From: Haloferax sp. Atlit-12N
Lineage (GTDB): Archaea > Halobacteriota > Halobacteria > Halobacteriales > Haloferacaceae
Direction of reading: 5' to 3'
Length of the DNA stretch: 64,000 nt
Assembly (NCBI RefSeq): GCF_003383095.1
Contig: NZ_PSYW01000001.1
Span: 124,001-188,000, forward strand
Notes under the pieces: model-generated
What the model was told of the DNA's origin: nothing
Seen by the model: the letters and a program-made list of their open reading frames with translations, nothing else
Database searches by the model: none
Shown here: positions 9,350-16,920 of the stretch, one piece after another
Layout: every line of letters begins with the position of its first letter
Position numbering within the stretch: the stretch's first letter is position 1
Made by a program: the position numbers and the translations under genes

Positions 9350-9685
9350 TTACGCGGCGGCTTCGATGATGTCGACGAGGTCCTCTTTGCTCTGGACGCC
9401 GATGACCTCCTTGACCTGCTCGCCGCCGGCGTAGAACTGCAGGGTCGGGACGCTGCGAATCCCTTTCTCGCGGGCTAGCTCCTGGAGTTCGTCGATATCG
9501 ACCTTGGCGACGACGGCGTCGGTCTCCTCGGCGATTTCCTCCACGGTGGGTTCGAGCATCTTACAGGGGCCGCACCACTCGGCGTGGTAGTCCACGAGAA
9601 CGACCGCGTTGTCGGCGATGAGTTCGTCGAGCTGGTCCGTACTCTCGACGTGGACGGGTGCATCGGTTGTCTCCGGAGTGCTCAT
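9350..9685 (-). CDS. Thioredoxin
   Basis: A 111-residue thioredoxin. It has the active site WCGPCK in a stretch beginning VLVDYHAEWCGPC (about residues 29-42), the cis-proline region IRSVPTLQFY, and the usual length after a short acidic N-terminal extension (STPETTDAPVHVES). The ATG at 9685 is preferred to an in-frame codon at 9718, since the first strand follows normally. It would reduce protein disulfides with an NADPH- or ferredoxin-linked partner not seen in this window. Confidence 0.95.
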   Translation of the reverse strand: MSTPETTDAPVHVESTDQLDELIADNAVVLVDYHAEWCGPCKMLEPTVEEIAEETDAVVAKVDIDELQELAREKGIRSVPTLQFYAGGEQVKEVIGVQSKEDLVDIIEAAA

Positions 9686-9796
9686 ACCCCCACGTATCGG
9701 CGCGATACTCTTACCCATTGCGCCTGTTTGCGTGACGGTGCACGACCGCGAAACTCCGTATTCGCGGCAAAGACGGCCGGTTTCTGGCGACGAGGC

Positions 9797-10456
9797 TCAG
9801 CAGTCGTAGATCAGGAGCACCCCGTCGTCGACGCGCTCCACGTCGCGGAGCGACAGTCTGGGGAAGTCGGCGACGAAGCCCTCGCCGTCGGCGAGCGTCG
9901 GCGCGTCGCGGCCGCCGATGACCATCGAGCCGACGTAGAGGGTGAGTTCGTCGACGAGGCCGGCCTCGAACAGCGAGAAGATGAGTTCCCCACCGCCTTC
10001 GACCATGAGCCGGTCGACGCCGCGCGATTCGAGCGCATCGAAGGCGTCGGGCAGCGACACCCGCTCCGCGCCGGCGACGACGAGTTCCGCGCCGGCGGCT
10101 TCGAGCGCCTCGCGGCGGTCGGCCGGCGCGGCCTCGGAGACGAGCACGTAGGTCGTCGCTACGTCGTCCAGAATCCGGGCGTCGGTCGGGGTCCGAGCGC
10201 GCGAGTCGGCGACGACGCGGGCGGGGTGCGACGGGTCGCCCCGGTCCTCGCGAGCGGCGACGAGGTCCGGGGCGTCGAGCGTGAGGTGCGGGTCGTCGGC
10301 GAGGACGGTTCCGACGCCGACGGCGACAGCGTCGGCGGCCGCGCGAACCTCGTCCACGCGGGCGAAGTCGTCGTCGCCGCTTATCTTCACCTGCTCGCGG
10401 CGGCGAGACGAGAGCTTGCCGTCGAGGCTCGCGGCGGCGTTGACGTGGACGTGCAT
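9797..10456 (-). CDS. arfC: 2,5-diamino-6-(ribosylamino)-4(3H)-pyrimidinone 5'-phosphate reductase (riboflavin/F420 pathway)
   Basis: A RibD C-terminal-type NADPH reductase of 219 residues. In archaea this enzyme reduces the ribosyl side chain before deamination in riboflavin and coenzyme F420 biosynthesis. Motifs are NAAASLDGKLSS at the start, VGVGTVLADDPHLT at about 48-61, and the MVEGGGELIFSLFEAGLVDE segment near residue 150. The chain has no zinc deaminase domain, which is typical of the archaeal form. The ATG at 10456 is the only reasonable start. It is divergent from the glycosyltransferase gene (102 bp). Confidence 0.93.
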   Translation of the reverse strand: MHVHVNAAASLDGKLSSRRREQVKISGDDDFARVDEVRAAADAVAVGVGTVLADDPHLTLDAPDLVAAREDRGDPSHPARVVADSRARTPTDARILDDVATTYVLVSEAAPADRREALEAAGAELVVAGAERVSLPDAFDALESRGVDRLMVEGGGELIFSLFEAGLVDELTLYVGSMVIGGRDAPTLADGEGFVADFPRLSLRDVERVDDGVLLIYDC

Positions 10457-10525
10457 ACTCGCGGGTCGTCGCCGCGGCGAAAACGCCTTTCGGTGGGGTG
10501 CGGTCGGAGTATTGCCGGACAGGAA

Positions 10526-10532
10526 TTAAATA
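10526..10532 (+). promoter_or_regulatory. TATA-like box of the glycosyltransferase gene
   Basis: TTAAATA lies about 30 bp before the ATG at 10559, fitting a leaderless or nearly leaderless transcript. It rules out much longer in-frame extensions upstream. Confidence 0.5.
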
Positions 10533-10558
10533 GGCCTCTGTGGTACATTGTGTCATCT

Positions 10559-11686
10559 ATGACTGCCAAGGTCCTGATGCTGGGGTGGGGGTTTCCGCCG
10601 AACGTCAGCGGCGGGCTCGACACGCACGTCGGCGAGATGTTCGAGCGACTCGAGGAGCGGGAGGACGTTGACATCGAACTCGTGCTTCCCGCCGAGTACG
10701 CGCCGGACCGCGAGGGAATCGTCGGGGTCCCGACGGGCGAGGGCGACATCATCACCCGAATCGGTCGGCTGGGACAGACGTTCGCCGAGCGCGCCGCCGA
10801 CGCCGACATCGTCCACACGCACGACTGGTTCGGCTACGGGCCGGGGTCGCGCGCGAAATCGAACAACGAGGACGTGGAGTGGGTGACCACGTTCCACTCG
10901 CTCTCGTCGGACCGCAACATCGACCCACCGCAGCGCGAGGTCGAGACCGAGCGCCGCATCGCCGAGCGCTGTGACCACCTGCTCGCGGTGAGCGAACTCC
11001 TCGCCGACAAGGTCAAACGGGAGTACGGCGGCGACTGCCACGTCATCTACAACGGCTTTTCCGAGTGCGAGACGACGGGTCGCGACCTCAAGGAGGAACT
11101 CGGCATCGACGGGAAGATGCTGTTTTTCGTCGGCCGCCACACCGACCAGAAGGGCATCTCGCACCTCGTCTACGCGATGGAGAAACTCGCCCGCGACGAC
11201 GTGACGCTCGTCATGGGTGGGTCGGGCCACCTCACCGCCCAGCTCAAGCGATTCGCCGAACTGCTCGGCGTCGAAGACCGCATCAAGTGGGCCGGCTACG
11301 TCCCCGAGGAGGCGCTCGGCGACTACTACGCCTCGGCGGACCTGTTCGTCTCGCCGTCGCTGTCCGAGCCGTTCGGCATCACCATCGTCGAGGCGCTCTC
11401 GACGGGCACCCGCGTCGTCGCCACCGAGAGCGGCGCGGCGGAGGTCCTCCCCGACGACTGCGTCATCGAGGTCGAACCCGACTCGCGCTCCATCGCCGAC
11501 GGCATCGAGTACGGCCTCTCGCTGGAGGGAGAACCGGAGTACGAGCCGTACACGTGGGACCGGGTCGTCGACGAGACGGTGGACTACTACCACAGCATCC
11601 TCGACGGAGACGCCGACGTTTCCGCCGGTCCCGAGAACGAAGTCGAAGCCGGGGACGCGGACGCCGCCGAGTCGGACGCGAACTGA
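10559..11686 (+). CDS. Glycosyltransferase family 4 (glycogen synthase-like GT-B)
   Basis: A 375-residue GT-B glycosyltransferase. The N-terminal Rossmann half begins KVLMLGWGFPPNVSGGLDTH, the glycine loop of GT4/GT5 enzymes, and contains THDWFGY. The C-terminal nucleotide-sugar half has FVGRHTDQKGISHLVYAM and the E-x7-E motif in EPFGITIVEALSTGT. The N-terminal loop and the HDW motif resemble starch/glycogen synthases, but the length is that of short archaeal GT4 enzymes, so donor and acceptor are unknown. The last 25 residues form an acidic tail. The ATG at 10559 is supported by the TATA-like box. Confidence 0.87.
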   Translation: MTAKVLMLGWGFPPNVSGGLDTHVGEMFERLEEREDVDIELVLPAEYAPDREGIVGVPTGEGDIITRIGRLGQTFAERAADADIVHTHDWFGYGPGSRAKSNNEDVEWVTTFHSLSSDRNIDPPQREVETERRIAERCDHLLAVSELLADKVKREYGGDCHVIYNGFSECETTGRDLKEELGIDGKMLFFVGRHTDQKGISHLVYAMEKLARDDVTLVMGGSGHLTAQLKRFAELLGVEDRIKWAGYVPEEALGDYYASADLFVSPSLSEPFGITIVEALSTGTRVVATESGAAEVLPDDCVIEVEPDSRSIADGIEYGLSLEGEPEYEPYTWDRVVDETVDYYHSILDGDADVSAGPENEVEAGDADAAESDAN

Positions 11687-11740
11687 GCGGTCCAACTCAG
11701 CGATAGAATTCGGCGGTCGGCAATCGCGGGCGGCCCGCGC

Positions 11741-12118
11741 TCAGCGGAGAAGGCGCACGTCGGTCACCGGCTCGGGGTGGCGAATCCGGTAGCCGCCGCG
11801 GGTCGGCACCATCCCTTCTCGCGGCATCGTGCCGCGGGCGGACTGGTACGGCGAGTCGTCGGTCTGGACCGACTGGTACGGCGAGTCGTACGCCGACTGG
11901 TAGGGGCTGTCCGACGACTGATACGCGCTGTCGGCCGCCGCCTCGGCGTCGAAGCCCTCCGGCGGCAGGTAGATTCGCTCGCCGGACGCGGAGCGGACGA
12001 CGACCGCGGTGTCCTTGTCGCCCTCCATCACGATGGTCGTCCAGCCGTCCTCGATAGTCACGGAGAAGGAGACCTCCTCGTCGGCGTCGCCGGCGTCCGG
12101 GGCCTCGTCGTTCGACAT
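11741..12118 (-). CDS. Haloarchaeal protein with tandem SPYQS repeats
   Basis: I do not recognise a functional family. The 125-residue protein has an acidic start, a compact middle (about 14-55, FSVTIEDGWTTIVMEGDKD then ERIYLPPEGFD), and a repeat tract at about 60-93 with four YQS units, three of them DSPYQS. The end (GYRIRHPEPVTDVRLLR) is basic and well formed. At DNA level an 18-bp unit is exactly repeated at 11841-11858 and 11871-11888. There is no membrane segment or signal peptide. The ATG at 12118 is preferred over 12187 because the extra residues look like promoter sequence of the neighbouring rpa1 gene, which is divergent (100 bp). Confidence 0.7.
   Translation of the reverse strand: MSNDEAPDAGDADEEVSFSVTIEDGWTTIVMEGDKDTAVVVRSASGERIYLPPEGFDAEAAADSAYQSSDSPYQSAYDSPYQSVQTDDSPYQSARGTMPREGMVPTRGGYRIRHPEPVTDVRLLR
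11841..11888 (-). repeat. Exact 18-bp direct repeat inside the YQS-repeat gene
   Basis: The unit gactggtacggcgagtcg occurs at 11841-11858 and 11871-11888, a 30-bp period. It encodes DSPYQS on the minus strand, with weaker copies further right (from about 11895). Confidence 0.85.
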
Positions 12119-12187
12119 ACGAGTCCAACTGGCACGCGAATACTTAGTGATTCGCCCGCCGGCCGCCGCCCGCCAGCCCGGCAACAC

Positions 12188-12194
12188 TTTTTAT
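12188..12194 (+). promoter_or_regulatory. TATA-like box of the rpa1 operon
   Basis: TTTTTAT about 28 bp before the ATG at 12219, consistent with leaderless transcription of the RPA operon. Confidence 0.5.
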
Positions 12195-12218
12195 CCGACG
12201 GGGGCGAATCCCGACTCG

Positions 12219-13502
12219 ATGGAACTCGACCAGCATGCCGAGGAGCTTGCCTCCGCCCTCGGTGTCGACAAAGAGGAGGTCAAATCCGACCTGCAGAACC
12301 TGCTGCAGTACAGCGTCCCGATCGACGAGGCGAAACAGAGCGTCCGCCGCAAACACGGCGGCGGAAGCTCCGGCGGGAGCGACGGCGCGCCCTCGACGAA
12401 GCGAATCGCCGACATCGACCCCGACGGCGGCAACGTCTCCGTAACGGTCCGCGTGCTCACCGTTGGCACCCGTTCTATCGTCTATCAGGGCGACGAACAG
12501 ACCATCCGCGAGGGAGAACTCGCCGACGAGTCCGGCGTCATCTCCTACACCGCGTGGCAGGACTTCGGCTTCGAGCCGGGCGACTCCGTCGTCATCGGCA
12601 ACGCCGGTGTCCGCGAGTGGGACGGCAAGCCCGAACTGAACATCGGCGCGTCCTCGACGGTCGGCGTGGAGTCCGAGACGGTCGAGACGCCCTACGACGA
12701 CCGCATCGGCGGCGAGGCCGACCTCATCGACCTGCAAGCCGGCGACCGCGGCCGAACCGTCGAGGTCCGCGTCCTCGAAGTCGACTCGCGCACCATCGAC
12801 GGCCGCAACGGCGAGACGACAATCCTCTCGGGCGTCGTCGCCGACGAGTCCGGGCGGCTCCCCTTCACCGACTGGGCCCCCCGCCCCGACGTGAAAGAAG
12901 GCGCGAGCCTGCGTCTCTCGGACGTGTACGTCCGGGAGTTCCGCGGCGTGCCGCAGGTGAACCTCTCGGAGTTCACGATGCTCGAGGTCCTCGACGACCC
13001 CGTCGCCGTGACCGACTCCGCGCCGCGCCTGAAAATCGGCGAGGCCGTCGACGCCGGCGGGATGTTCGACGTGGAAGTGCTCGGGAACGTCCTCGAAGTG
13101 CGCGACGGCTCCGGGCTCATCGAACGCTGTCCCAAATGCAGTCGCGTCGTCCAGAACGGCCAGTGCCGACAGCACGGCGAGGTCGACGGCGAGGACGACA
13201 TGCGCGTGAAGGCGATTCTCGACGACGGCACCGGCACGGTGACCGCCATCCTCGACCGCGACCTCACCGAGGAAATCTACGGCGGGACGATGGCCGACGC
13301 GATGGAGGCCGCCCGCGAGGCGATGGACAAAGAGGTCGTCGCCGACGACATCGCCGACACGCTCGTCGGCCGCGAGTACCGCGTCCGCGGGAACCTCTCG
13401 GTGGACGAGTACGGCGCGAACCTCGAAGCCGACGAGTTCGAGGAGACCGACGACGACCCGGCCGAACGTGCGGCCGCCCTCCTCACGGAGGTGCGCGCAT
13501 GA
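12219..13502 (+). CDS. rpa1: Replication protein A large subunit, single-stranded DNA-binding protein
   Basis: A 427-residue archaeal RPA that coats single-stranded DNA in replication and repair. After a helical N-terminus (about 1-45, MELDQHAEELASALGV) come repeated OB folds, seen as two similar blocks: VTVRVLTVGTRSIVYQGDEQ with FGFEPGDSVVIGNAGVREW, and VEVRVLEVDSRTIDGRNGE with LRLSDVYVREFRG. A zinc-finger-like CPKC-x8-C-x2-H element sits at about 304-319. The architecture and the two following genes match rpa1 (HVO_1338) of H. volcanii as I remember it. The ATG at 12219 fits the TATA-like box; an upstream in-frame start at 12009 lies inside the divergent gene. Its stop overlaps the rpap1 start. 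Confidence 0.94.
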   Translation: MELDQHAEELASALGVDKEEVKSDLQNLLQYSVPIDEAKQSVRRKHGGGSSGGSDGAPSTKRIADIDPDGGNVSVTVRVLTVGTRSIVYQGDEQTIREGELADESGVISYTAWQDFGFEPGDSVVIGNAGVREWDGKPELNIGASSTVGVESETVETPYDDRIGGEADLIDLQAGDRGRTVEVRVLEVDSRTIDGRNGETTILSGVVADESGRLPFTDWAPRPDVKEGASLRLSDVYVREFRGVPQVNLSEFTMLEVLDDPVAVTDSAPRLKIGEAVDAGGMFDVEVLGNVLEVRDGSGLIERCPKCSRVVQNGQCRQHGEVDGEDDMRVKAILDDGTGTVTAILDRDLTEEIYGGTMADAMEAAREAMDKEVVADDIADTLVGREYRVRGNLSVDEYGANLEADEFEETDDDPAERAAALLTEVRA

Positions 13503-15436
13503 GCGCCTCGCCGGTCGTCGGCACGCGGGAAATCGCCTACCGCGTCTTCGCCGCCGAGTTCGACGACGCCTCGCTGTCGTACTCCGAGAGCGACGAGGAG
13601 CGCGCGCCGAACTACGTGGTCACGCCCACCGGGGCGCGGCTCAACCGGACGTTCGTCGCGGGCGTGCTCACCGAGGTCGAACACGTCAACGACGAGGTGC
13701 TCCGCGGGCGCATCGCGGACCCGACGGGGGCGTTCGTCACCTACGCCGGGCAGTACCAGCCGGAGCCGATGGCCTACCTCGACGCGGCGACGCCCCCGGC
13801 GTTCGTCTCGCTCGCGGGCAAGGCCCGGACGTACGAACCGGACGACGCCGACGTGGTCTACACGTCGGTCCGCCCCGAGAGCGTCAACACCGTCGACGCC
13901 GACGTGCGCGACCGCTGGATCGTCTCGGCCGCCGAGGCGACACTCCGCCGCATCGCGGTGTTCGACGAGGCGCTGTCGATGTCTTACCGCGGCGACGACC
14001 TGACCCGCGCGCTCGAAGCCCGCGGCGTGGACTCGACGCTCGCGGCGGGCGTCCCCCGCGCTATCGACCACTACGGGACGACCCGAACCTACCTCGAAGC
14101 CCTGCGCGAAGTCGCCGTGCAGGCGCTCGAACTCGTCGCGGGCGACCGCGACCAAGTGGACCCCCTCGAAGTCGCCCCCGGCGACGGCGGCGACGCGGTC
14201 CTCGGCCCGCTCCCGGAAATCGACCTCGAACCGGCCGAGAGCGTCGATATCGAGGTCGGAGAAGCGGATGCTGACGACGGGGACGAACTCGGCGAACCGG
14301 AGGCGGACGCCGGCGAGGCGGAAGTCGAATCGGACGAGTTCGAGACCGAATCCGATTCCGAGTCGGTCGCAACGCCCGACTCGGAGCCGGAAGTCGACGA
14401 CGGGACCGAGTCAGAACCTGCATCTGAGCCGGCGTCCGCATCCGAGTCCGAGCCCGAGCCCGAGCCCGAGCCGGTCGCCGCCGAGACGACGGCCGCGACC
14501 GAGAGCCAGCCGGAGGCGTCCGAGCCGGAACCGGAGACTGAGCCGTCCACGACGGTCGACGCCGAATCCGAACCCGTGGCGGAATCTGAGCCTGACGCAG
14601 AGCCGGAACCCGCCGCGGAACCCGACCTCACCTCCGAACCCGAACCGGCGTCCGACTCGCTCGACGTCGATTCGGAGCCCGACTTCGACACCGGGACGGA
14701 CGACGGCGCGCTCGGTGACTTCGAAGACGACGCCGCCGACGCGGATACGGCCGACACCGGTTCGCTCGACGAATCGGGAAGCGGAACCCTCGGCGACTTC
14801 GAGGACGGCTTCGACGACCCCGAACCGGAGGCGGACGCGTCGGCTGCGGCGGCCGACGAGTCGTCAACTGACGCGGCGACCGACTCCGCGTCCACCGACG
14901 CCGACGACTCGGTCGACCCTGACGGGATGTACGAGCTCGACGAGGACGAGCGGGCCGAAATCGAGTCCGAGTTCGGCACGGAGTTCACCTCCGGCGCGGA
15001 CGTCAACCCAGCCGGCGAGGCGGACATCGACGTGCCCGACGCCGACGACCTCACCGAACAACTCGAAGACGAACCCGCCGACGCCGAACCGGAACCGGAA
15101 TCGGAGCCCGCTGCCGACGCCGAACCAGCGGTCGAATCCGAGCCTGAACCCGAACCCGAACCGACGCCCGACGCGGCATCGGCCGGCGACGAAGACGAGA
15201 CCGAGGCCGACGCCGACGACACCGATGAGTCCGCCGAAGACATCGACCTCGAATCGGTCGTCGTGGACGCCATGGACGACCTCGACGGGGGCGACGGCGC
15301 GACCCGCGACGAGGTCGTCGCGGCCGTCGTCGACGAATACGGCGCGGACCCCGGCGCGGTCGAAGACGCCATCCAAGAGGCGCTCCTCGGCGGTCGGTGC
15401 TACGAGCCGCAGGACGGCGTGCTGAAGGCCATCTGA
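13499..15436 (+). CDS. rpap1: RPA-associated protein with a long acidic repeat region
   Basis: A 645-residue RPA-associated protein (COG3390 type), which works with RPA in DNA repair in Haloferax. The N-terminal 245 residues are globular (VGTREIAYRVFAAEFDDA, then RLNRTFVAGVLTEVEHVND, an OB-like domain). Residues about 247-575 are low complexity: Asp/Glu/Pro/Ser-rich with EPEPE and SEPE runs. The last 65 residues regain order, with a helix-rich segment (DAMDDLDGGDGATRDEVVA) resembling a small winged helix. The ATG at 13499 overlaps the rpa1 stop (ATGA), so translation is probably coupled. The acidic linker is much longer than the N-terminal domain and its length probably varies between strains. 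Confidence 0.9.
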   Translation: MSASPVVGTREIAYRVFAAEFDDASLSYSESDEERAPNYVVTPTGARLNRTFVAGVLTEVEHVNDEVLRGRIADPTGAFVTYAGQYQPEPMAYLDAATPPAFVSLAGKARTYEPDDADVVYTSVRPESVNTVDADVRDRWIVSAAEATLRRIAVFDEALSMSYRGDDLTRALEARGVDSTLAAGVPRAIDHYGTTRTYLEALREVAVQALELVAGDRDQVDPLEVAPGDGGDAVLGPLPEIDLEPAESVDIEVGEADADDGDELGEPEADAGEAEVESDEFETESDSESVATPDSEPEVDDGTESEPASEPASASESEPEPEPEPVAAETTAATESQPEASEPEPETEPSTTVDAESEPVAESEPDAEPEPAAEPDLTSEPEPASDSLDVDSEPDFDTGTDDGALGDFEDDAADADTADTGSLDESGSGTLGDFEDGFDDPEPEADASAAAADESSTDAATDSASTDADDSVDPDGMYELDEDERAEIESEFGTEFTSGADVNPAGEADIDVPDADDLTEQLEDEPADAEPEPESEPAADAEPAVESEPEPEPEPTPDAASAGDEDETEADADDTDESAEDIDLESVVVDAMDDLDGGDGATRDEVVAAVVDEYGADPGAVEDAIQEALLGGRCYEPQDGVLKAI

Positions 15437-15440
15437 GGCC

Positions 15441-16223
15441 GTGCCCGGACCGCTCGTCGAACCGATTCCCGGCCATCCCGCCGCGGTAGCGCGGACGAGC
15501 AGACACGGGTTTCCCGAGCGCTCGCTCGTCGTCGCCGACTACCACGCCGGCATCGAGGCCGGTCTGCGGTACGAACGCGGGGTGGAACTCCCGTCGAAGG
15601 CCGCGGTCCGCCGCGAGCGCCTGCTGTCACTTCTCGACCGGACCGACGCCGACCGACTGGTCGTCCTCGGCGACCTCGGCCACCGCATCGGCGACCCAAA
15701 AGGCGACGAGGCCGAGGAGCTGACTGACCTCGTGGAGGCCGTGGCCGACCGCGCCGAACTGACGGTCGTCCCCGGCAACCACGACGGCGGCCTCGCGGAC
15801 TTCTTCGGCGACGACGTGGAGGTGACCGACCCCGCGGGCGTCCGCCTCGGAGACGTGGGATTCTGCCACGGACACACGTGGCCCTCGCGGGAGGTGCTCG
15901 CCGCCGACGTGGTCTGTTCGGCCCACGAACACCCGGCGGTCAGGCTGGAAGACGAGGTCGGCGGCGCGCGGAAAGAGCGCGTCTGGCTCCGCGGCACCCT
16001 CGCTCCCGAGGTGTTCGCGGAGCACTACGAGGTCGACCCCGACGAAATCGCGCGAGACGACGCCGAACTCGTGGTGTTTCCGGCCTTCAACGACACCTCG
16101 GGCGGGACGTGGGTCAACGTCCCCGGGCAGGGCTTCCTCTCGCCGTTCCTGCCCGACGGCCTCGCGGACGGCGAGGCCTACCTGCTCGACGGCACGCGGT
16201 TGGGCGACTACCGGAACGTCTGA
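15441..16223 (+). CDS. rpe: Calcineurin-like metallophosphoesterase of the RPA operon
   Basis: A 260-residue metallophosphoesterase. All metal-binding motifs are visible: VVADYHAG (D-x-H) at about 33-40, VLGDLGHR, VPGNHDGG (GNHD), CHGHTWP (GHT) and AHEHPAV. The third gene of the RPA operon in H. volcanii is this type of phosphoesterase, and its role in RPA biology is not settled. The start is a GTG at 15441, four bases after the rpap1 stop; no ATG is available near the fold start. The gene is followed by a T5 run at 16263-16267. Confidence 0.92.
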   Translation: MPGPLVEPIPGHPAAVARTSRHGFPERSLVVADYHAGIEAGLRYERGVELPSKAAVRRERLLSLLDRTDADRLVVLGDLGHRIGDPKGDEAEELTDLVEAVADRAELTVVPGNHDGGLADFFGDDVEVTDPAGVRLGDVGFCHGHTWPSREVLAADVVCSAHEHPAVRLEDEVGGARKERVWLRGTLAPEVFAEHYEVDPDEIARDDAELVVFPAFNDTSGGTWVNVPGQGFLSPFLPDGLADGEAYLLDGTRLGDYRNV

Positions 16224-16262
16224 GCGGCCGAAGTCGTCGCGGTCGTCAACCGCGCCTTCCCG

Positions 16263-16267
16263 TTTTT
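16263..16267 (+). terminator. Candidate poly-T terminator after the rpa1-rpap1-rpe operon
   Basis: A T5 run 40 bp after the rpe stop and 10 bp before the stop of the convergent membrane protein gene. Archaeal termination commonly uses short T tracts. There is no obvious stem. Confidence 0.3.
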
Positions 16268-16276
16268 CCGACTCGC

Positions 16277-16555
16277 CTACGCGAAGACGAACGTGAGAGC
16301 TCCGAGCACGAACACGGAGACACCCGTCACGCGGGCGAGTCGCTGCCAGCCGGTCCACTCGCGGAAGAACTCCGGCACGCCCTGTTCTCGCTCTCGAACG
16401 GCGTAGGCGACGAACCAGAGCGTCGAGAGCACCAGCACCGCGGCGAAGACGAGTTGCCACGCCGCGAGGTCGCCCCGCTGATTGCCGAGGACCATAAGCA
16501 GATTACCGCCGGTGAAGCCGGCCTGCGACAGCCAGAACGACCGTTCGGGCGTCAC
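16277..16555 (-). CDS. Small membrane protein (three predicted segments)
   Basis: Not recognised. It has 92 residues with hydrophobic segments at about 10-24, 33-53 and 73-91, separated by charged loops (REREQGVPEFFREWTGWQRL). The start is a GTG at 16555 whose bases overlap the stop of the upstream small membrane protein (GTGA). The two genes are therefore almost certainly co-translated, and the products may form a hetero-oligomer in the membrane. A family of paired small haloarchaeal membrane proteins is possible, but I cannot name it. Confidence 0.65.
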   Translation of the reverse strand: MTPERSFWLSQAGFTGGNLLMVLGNQRGDLAAWQLVFAAVLVLSTLWFVAYAVREREQGVPEFFREWTGWQRLARVTGVSVFVLGALTFVFA

Positions 16556-16830
16556 GTCACCACCGAGTACAGTTGGAGGGCGACGCCGAACGTGTAGAGC
16601 GCCGCGCCAACGACGACGAGATAGACGAGCGGGCCCCAGTCTGACGGGACTTGGGCGCGTTCGGGGTCGCGGAGGGCGACGACCGACGCGTAGCCGACTG
16701 CGAGCACGCCCGCGGCCGCCGCCGCGGTGTTGATACCCACGCCTCCCGCCGAAACGTCGAGCGCGACGTCGATGGCGGCACAGAGCCCGAAGACGACGAA
16801 CGCGGACCAGTAGACTCGTTTCGGGGACAC
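16552..16830 (-). CDS. Small membrane protein (three predicted segments)
   Basis: Not recognised. The 92-residue product from a GTG start at 16830 begins VSPKRVYWSAFVVFGL and has three hydrophobic segments (about 7-24, 31-52 and 67-90) with a short charged loop RDPERAQVPSDWG between the second and third. The start is chosen because residues upstream are not conserved-looking and no ATG exists in frame nearby. It is divergent from the Lhr helicase gene (90 bp) and overlaps the next small membrane protein gene by four bases. Size and topology resemble its neighbour, so the pair may come from an old duplication. Confidence 0.6.
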   Translation of the reverse strand: MSPKRVYWSAFVVFGLCAAIDVALDVSAGGVGINTAAAAAGVLAVGYASVVALRDPERAQVPSDWGPLVYLVVVGAALYTFGVALQLYSVVT

Positions 16831-16920
16831 GCCCGAAATTGATTCGTGTGCGACATGAAACTCCCGGTCGGGACCGCCCCGAGCGGTGCGCTTAATCGCC
16901 TCGAACCGTAACCTCGGTCG

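Noticed and set aside
9584..10558. Long in-frame extension of the glycosyltransferase across arfC and the thioredoxin gene
   Set aside because: It is the complement of two well-supported genes and is arginine-rich; the TATA-like box at 10526 supports the start at 10559.
12009..12218. Upstream extension of rpa1 in the same frame
   Set aside because: It runs through the divergent YQS-repeat gene and past a TATA-like box placed for the start at 12219.
14241..15235. EPEP-rich tract of rpap1 as a possible CRISPR-like or satellite repeat
   Set aside because: The DNA units are irregular and the frame is intact; it is a low-complexity protein region.
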